Source of the DNA: Candidatus Bathyarchaeota archaeon
Lineage (GTDB): Archaea; Thermoproteota; Bathyarchaeia; RBG-16-48-13; GCA-020345945
NCBI GenBank assembly: GCA_020345945.1
Contig: CP070773.1
Location: forward strand, 1,121,897-1,129,937
DNA: 8,041 bases
Reading direction: 5' to 3'
Numbering within the stretch: position 1 is the first letter of the stretch; each line of letters begins with the position of its first letter. A program made the position numbers and the translations under genes. Shown here in pieces: positions 6,645 to 8,041 of the stretch. A model generated the notes under the pieces. The model was not told the origin of the DNA and made no database searches. It saw only the letters and a program-made list of their open reading frames with translations.

Positions 6645-6668
6645 TTATCGGCAACCATTTGCCGATAA
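6645..6668. promoter_or_regulatory. Inverted repeat 2, probable operator between divergent genes
   Basis: TTATCGGCAA (6645-6654) and TTGCCGATAA (6659-6668) form a perfect 10-bp inverted repeat with the 4-base spacer CCAT. It begins at the base after inverted repeat 1. No oligo-T run follows and no gene ends into it, so an operator is more likely than a terminator. The arms differ from the GGAA-N6-TTCC operator known for methanogen NrpR, so specificity would have to differ. Confidence 0.65.
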
Positions 6669-6760
6669 ACCTATTTGAAGGTTTCGTCTAATACCTAAAC
6701 TAGTCTCCTAACGATTATGCTGGAACCTTGTACATACTACTTGGAGAGAAGGGATCTATA

Positions 6761-7771
6761 ATGACAGCCAAAGAGAAGAGTAGACATCTACTGTCTGTCG
6801 AGAATGACAGCAGTAGAAAAGAGATAGAGATTTTGAGAGTATTGAGCGAGCATGATCGACCCGTAGGGTCGACATTGATCGCTCAAGTATTAGGAAAGAA
6901 AGGTTTCCTTCTTAGCGAGAGGACAGTAAGATACCATCTTCAGCTCTTAGAATTGAAAGGGCTAGCTAAAGGACATAACCGAAGTGGAAGAACCATAACT
7001 CCTCTAGGCTTGAGAGAGTTAGCCAACACCATGGTGTTCCAACGTATGGGTTTTGTTACAACCCGATTCTTGTCTCTAGCCTATGAAGTAACCTATCAAC
7101 CTGATACGAGTCGCGGAGAAGTGGTTGCCAATGTATCCATTATAAACAAAGATTTTCATGATAAGACCTTGGAGATCATCGAATCTCTTCACGAGAAGGG
7201 ATTTTTAACAGCTCCTTACATCAAGGTCTTGGATGAGACTGAGGAGTACAAGGACATATACGTTCCAAAGGGCAAGATAGCGCTATTCACAGTATGTAAT
7301 CTTGCTATTGATGGGGTGTTCCTTAATCTCGGGATTCCTATCCTCTTCAAGTATGGAGGGCCAGTTCAATTCGTAGATAACCAACCTGTCAGGTTTGTTG
7401 ACTTAATCTCTTATGAGGGAACAACTATACCACCTCTAGAAGTCTTCGTATACCGGAATGCAACATCAATCCTGAGTGTTCTTCGAACTGGGTCAGGACT
7501 GATACCTGCCAACCTGAGAGAGATACCTGCTGCTGCAGAGGAAAAAGCTGAGAAGATTCTGGCAGACTTGAGGAAGAAGGAATGGCATGGGATCTTAAAG
7601 TTCGGCAAACCAAACGAATCTATCCTTGGAGTTCCTGTTGCAATGGATAGGATAGGTATATCTATGATAGGTGGTCTCACTCCTGCTGCGGCTCTAAGGG
7701 AAATAGGAGCAAAAATTGACACCTTCGCTCCACATTGCCTAATGCCTGTGGAAGATATGACCCAGGTTTAA
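6761..7771 (+). CDS. nrpR: NrpR-like nitrogen transcriptional regulator, single regulatory domain
   Basis: A 336-aa protein with an N-terminal winged helix and one NrpR (DUF128-type) domain. Residues 19-70 carry the HTH; ERTVRYHLQLLELKGL (53-68) is the recognition helix and turn typical of NrpR. Residues about 100-322 form the regulatory domain, with GEVVANVSIINKDF (119-132), KGKIALFTVCNLAIDGVFL (170-188), GIPILFKYGGPVQF (191-204) and SMIGGLTPAAALREIG (301-316). In methanogens NrpR represses nif and glnA genes and is released by 2-oxoglutarate. The Methanococcus protein has two regulatory domains, whereas this one has a single copy. I prefer ATG 6761, with AAGGGAT at 6749-6755; a TTG at 6728 would add 11 residues (MYILLGEKGSI) but lies upstream of the ribosome-site-like bases. 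Divergent from the glutamate-synthase-like gene; autoregulation is inferred. Confidence 0.88.
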   Translation: MTAKEKSRHLLSVENDSSRKEIEILRVLSEHDRPVGSTLIAQVLGKKGFLLSERTVRYHLQLLELKGLAKGHNRSGRTITPLGLRELANTMVFQRMGFVTTRFLSLAYEVTYQPDTSRGEVVANVSIINKDFHDKTLEIIESLHEKGFLTAPYIKVLDETEEYKDIYVPKGKIALFTVCNLAIDGVFLNLGIPILFKYGGPVQFVDNQPVRFVDLISYEGTTIPPLEVFVYRNATSILSVLRTGSGLIPANLREIPAAAEEKAEKILADLRKKEWHGILKFGKPNESILGVPVAMDRIGISMIGGLTPAAALREIGAKIDTFAPHCLMPVEDMTQV

Positions 7772-7812
7772 TCCGACGAGAAGGCAGTTCTACGAGATCT
7801 TTACTGAGTTGG

Positions 7813-7818
7813 ATATAA
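7813..7818 (+). promoter_or_regulatory. TATA-like element after the NrpR-like gene
   Basis: ATATAA within GGATATAATC, about 40 bases past the stop of the regulator gene. It would direct a plus-strand transcript starting around 7840. No long reading frame follows inside the window, so the transcript would be either non-coding or the leader of a gene beyond the right edge. Weak, since AT-rich intergenic DNA gives such matches by chance. Confidence 0.25.
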
Positions 7819-7821
7819 TCT

Positions 7822-7835
7822 GTCTGATATCAGAC
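7822..7835. promoter_or_regulatory. Perfect 14-bp palindrome GTCTGATATCAGAC
   Basis: The sequence equals its own reverse complement. It starts three bases after a TATA-like element, between it and the expected transcription start, which is a classic archaeal repressor position. As RNA it could instead fold as a 5-bp stem with an ATAT loop. An operator or a weak 3' hairpin of the regulator transcript are both possible. Confidence 0.4.
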
Positions 7836-7868
7836 GGTGGTGTCATATTCCTACCTCTGAGAACTACA

Positions 7869-7875
7869 TTTTTTT
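7869..7875 (+). terminator. Oligo-T tract, probable terminator of the NrpR-like gene
   Basis: Seven T in a row, 98 bases past the TAA at 7769-7771. The sequence to the window end stays rich in short T runs (T4-T5 near 7892, 7909, 7993, 8015), which fits an archaeal termination zone on the plus strand. Confidence 0.45.
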
Positions 7876-7918
7876 CGTCCAAATACAACTCTTTTCACTT
7901 GTCTCGCTCTTTTGGACG
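7876..7918. repeat. 8-bp inverted repeat with long loop
   Basis: CGTCCAAA (7876-7883) and TTTGGACG (7911-7918) are exact reverse complements separated by 27 bases. The left arm begins at the end of the T7 tract. It may be a stem in an RNA or the two halves of a binding site. The remaining 7919-8041 is T-rich on the plus strand, and I see no gene or RNA in it. Confidence 0.3.
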
Positions 7919-8041
7919 TTCTAATCTGTGAAAACTTCTCCTTCTCATTGGATTTCTATCTGTTTTATTACCTGGATCAAGGGAATTGGTGTTTTTCTAG
8001 GTTTTATGGTCGATTTTTCTGTATCGTCCGTTTTGTTTTCT

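Noticed and set aside
6458..6658. A 66-codon minus-strand frame with ATG-ATG start overlapping the TTG start at 6576
   Set aside because: The ATGs sit only two to five bases from the AGGAG, while TTG 6576 has good spacing and begins the conserved protein. The alternative peptide has no family resemblance.
6645..6668. Inverted repeat 2 read as a transcription terminator
   Set aside because: No gene runs into it from either side, the region is divergent, and no T-run follows the stem.
7836..7862. Possible box C/D small RNA (CTGA D-box-like at 7857-7860)
   Set aside because: No proper RUGAUGA C box or paired C'/D' boxes at the right spacing were found.
1..8041. CRISPR arrays, tRNA or rRNA genes, insertion sequences
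   Set aside because: No regularly spaced direct repeats, cloverleaf-like stretches with a T-arm consensus, transposase-like frames or terminal inverted repeats were seen on either strand.

Overview
The window is archaeal. It carries a two-gene clamp loader (replication factor C small and large subunits), the C-terminus of an Orc1/Cdc6-type initiator, an NrpR-type nitrogen regulator, Shine-Dalgarno motifs of the GAGGT/GGAG type and an archaeal TATA-like element. The winged-helix protein beside orc1/cdc6 and the style of the MoaA and RFC proteins suggest a TACK-group archaeon (Thaumarchaeota/Bathyarchaeia-like). That placement is from memory of families and is not secure. Gene density is high, and six of the eight complete genes start with GTG or TTG.

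Layout: (1) 1-176 (+), the last 57 codons of an orc1/cdc6-like gene, followed after a single base by a 97-aa winged-helix DNA-binding protein (178-471). (2) 472-622, a short gap. (3) 623-2559 (+), a tight moaC-moaB-moaA operon for the early steps of molybdopterin synthesis and MPT adenylylation. (4) 2584-4834 (-), rfcS then rfcL in one transcript, convergent with moaA across 24 bp. (5) 4835-4986, a gap with a probable rfc promoter and oligo-T terminators for the next gene. (6) 4987-6576 (-), an FMN-binding glutamate-synthase-like protein with an N-terminal four-cysteine motif. (7) 6577-6760, a divergent regulatory region with two abutting perfect inverted repeats. (8) 6761-7771 (+), an NrpR-like regulator with one regulatory domain. 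(9) 7772-8041, no gene seen; it holds a TATA-like element, a 14-bp palindrome, an oligo-T tract and an 8-bp inverted repeat.

How they may work together: MoaA and MoaC convert GTP to cyclic pyranopterin monophosphate, and MoaB adenylylates molybdopterin for Mo or W insertion. RFC loads PCNA onto primed DNA, and the initiator fragment is a second replication element. The most interesting unit is the divergent pair at 4987-7771. A nitrogen-type repressor homologue faces a glutamate-synthase-like enzyme, and the region between them has two perfect palindromes whose centres lie 21.5 bp apart, about two helical turns. This suggests an autoregulated local nitrogen switch; regulation is inferred, not shown.

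Most of the window is recognisable housekeeping. I do not see a clearly new multi-gene system; the best candidate for something undescribed is this regulator/operator/enzyme module.
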